Below, one piece after another: positions 62,824 through 64,000 of a DNA stretch of 64,000 nucleotides; positions within the stretch are counted from its first letter, which is position 1; the number at the start of each line of letters is the position of its first letter. This stretch comes from CALBPI01 sp045110335. Its GTDB lineage: Bacteria; Pseudomonadota; Gammaproteobacteria; Steroidobacterales; Woeseiaceae. The translations under genes and the position numbers were made by a program. Location: assembly GCA_045110335.1 (NCBI GenBank), contig JBGCGB010000022.1, positions 51,519 through 115,518 of the forward strand, read 5' to 3'. The notes beneath the pieces were generated by a model. The model was not told where the DNA came from. It worked only from the letters and a program-made list of their open reading frames with translations, and searched no databases.

Positions 62824-62898
62824 CTAGATATTGACCTGCCTGGTGTTTTTCGGACCACGAGCTAATTGAGAGTATGGTACTCCTTGGAGGGAGATACC

Positions 62899-63162
62899 AT
62901 GAAGAGAACGCGTTACAGCGATGAGCAGATCGTCAGGATTCTGAGAGAAGCAGATCAGATCCCGGTGGCACAGGCGGCGAAGAAGAATGGCGTGAGCGAG
63001 GCGACGATTTATGCCTGGCGTAAGAAGTTTGGCGAGATGGAAGTGAACGATGTTCGCCATCTGAAGCAGCTCGAGCAAGAGAACGCTCGACTCAAGAAGC
63101 TCTTGGCAGAGCGCGATCTTGAGATCGAGGTAATGAAAGAGATCAGCCAAAAAAAGTGGTAG
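62899..63162 (+). CDS. IS3-family transposase OrfA (second element)
   Basis: 87 residues from ATG 62899 (GGAGG upstream). HTH: YSDEQIVRILREADQIPVAQ, GVSEATIYAWRKKFGE; leucine-zipper tail. Ends at a run of seven A then G (63149-63156), a -1 frameshift site. Confidence 0.93.
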   Translation: MKRTRYSDEQIVRILREADQIPVAQAAKKNGVSEATIYAWRKKFGEMEVNDVRHLKQLEQENARLKKLLAERDLEIEVMKEISQKKW

Positions 63163-64000
63163 CCGCGCGTGCGCGGCGACAACAAGTCGCCTATGCGATC
63201 AAGCGCGGACTCTCACAACGAGCATCTTGTCGACTGTTATCAGTCGCACGCTCAACGCTCGGCTATCAGTCAAGACTCGAGAAGAAGGATGCCCCAGCGT
63301 TGGTCGCAATGCGACGATTATCGCGGCTGTATCCACGCTTTGGTTATCGACGTATCGCCATCATGCTCAAGCGCGAGGGTCATCCAATGAGCTTTGATCG
63401 TGCGTGGCGTCTGTGGTGCAGTGAAGCACTGCAAGTGCCGAAGAAGCGTAAGCGCCGCCGCGCTGCATCGTCCAGACCAAGACCGCTACCGCCGGAACAA
63501 CAGCATCATGTCTGGGCTTACGACTTCGTGTTCGATCGCTGTGCGAACGGACAAGTGCTCAAGTGCCTGACCATCGTTGATGAGTACACCCGCAAATGCT
63601 TAGCGATCACGGTCTCCGGCCGTATCCGTTCTGCTCATGTCATCGACCAGCTCTCAAAGCTGATCAGTGTGCATGGCGCTCCGCGCCATATCCGATCGGA
63701 TAATGGCTCTGAGTTCGTCTCGAGAGCGATACTAAAATGGCTTACCGATCATCGTATCAACACCGCGTTAAGCGATCCCGGAAAGCCTTGGCAGAACGGG
63801 CTAGATGAGAGCTTCAACGGGAAGTTCAGGGACGAATGTCTGAACATGGAATGGTTCAGAACGCGTGCTGAAGCACGCGTGATTATTGAGGCATGGAGAA
63901 AGCAGTACAATCAGATCAGACCTCACTCGAGCTTGAATTACCTCACGCCGAATGAGTACATTAAAACCTTGCCGGCAACGGCATCAAAACAGACCATACT
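63150..64000 (+). CDS. IS3-family transposase OrfB, 3' truncated by window
   Basis: Open from the frameshift site to the window end without stop, 283 codons, read by hand. Entered as QKKVVAARARRQQVAYAI. HTH_21 region (YPRFGYRRIAIMLKREGH), integrase core WAYDFVFD, RSDNGSEF, DESFNGKFRDECLN as DDE triad, then HSSLNYLTPNEY. Apparently intact. Confidence 0.9.

Larger units (their letters stand above)
62832..64000 (+). mobile_element. IS3-family element, truncated by window end
   Basis: Left terminus TGACCTGCCTGG at 62832; orfA and orfB follow. The right terminus lies beyond the window. A diverged copy of the left terminus is at 58877-58929. Confidence 0.88.

Overview
The window looks like chromosome of a gammaproteobacterium. 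The left end carries the macromolecular-synthesis block rpsU / yqeY-like / dnaG / rpoD, with tsaD-folB-folK divergent from rpsU, and with cca and uppP close by. A tRNA-Ile(CAU) lies downstream of rpoD. As I recall it, the Escherichia coli order is similar (cca, bacA/uppP, folB, plsY, tsaD, rpsU, dnaG, rpoD, ileX). The rest (TolB-like/TPR membrane proteins, an ECF sigma factor with a Ser/Thr kinase, DUF6502/DUF5666, many lipoproteins) resembles free-living, often marine, gammaproteobacterial lineages, but I cannot name the genus.

Layout. 1-6.1 kb: housekeeping genes (NDUFA9-like SDR, outer-envelope aminopeptidase, CCA transferase, MidA-type methyltransferase, UppP, pteridine reductase). 6.2-14.4 kb: S41 protease, folK-folB-tsaD, then rpsU, yqeY-like, dnaG and rpoD, with recognisable promoters and terminators. 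14.5-16.6 kb: a small XRE-regulator/membrane-protein operon behind a palindromic operator, gph, and tRNA-Ile2 whose 3' end is duplicated 117 bp downstream. 16.8-30 kb: accessory and regulatory genes, including two TolB/TPR paralogues, an AraC regulator with a frameshift in a C7 run, an orphan PAS histidine kinase, Ada with a PEP-mutase-like enzyme, and PsiE. 29.8-41.2 kb: a GntR regulator with a palindrome over its start, exported hydrolases, lipoproteins, a DUF4105 outer-membrane protein, a small P-loop kinase and acnB. 41.3-44.1 kb: a TetR operon with a CurA-like reductase and a haloalkane-dehalogenase-like hydrolase.

44.4-51.2 kb is the most interesting locus. A transmembrane Ser/Thr kinase with TPRs and a large FG-GAP beta-propeller lipoprotein face a divergent ECF sigma factor. 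The usual acidic DAED motif of that sigma factor is replaced by a Thr-containing stretch, which fits a sigma factor switched on by phosphorylation. 51.2-58.8 kb: an orphan OppA-like binding lipoprotein, the DUF6502-DUF5666 pair, a cysteine-free sirtuin, and hppA (K+-dependent type by its signature residue).

58.8-64 kb is an insertion-sequence graveyard: an isolated IS terminus, short GTGCCTGTCC repeats, a complete IS3-family element next to the tail of an IS66 transposase, a compositionally different orphan gene, and a second IS3-family element running off the end of the window. No rRNA or CRISPR array was seen.
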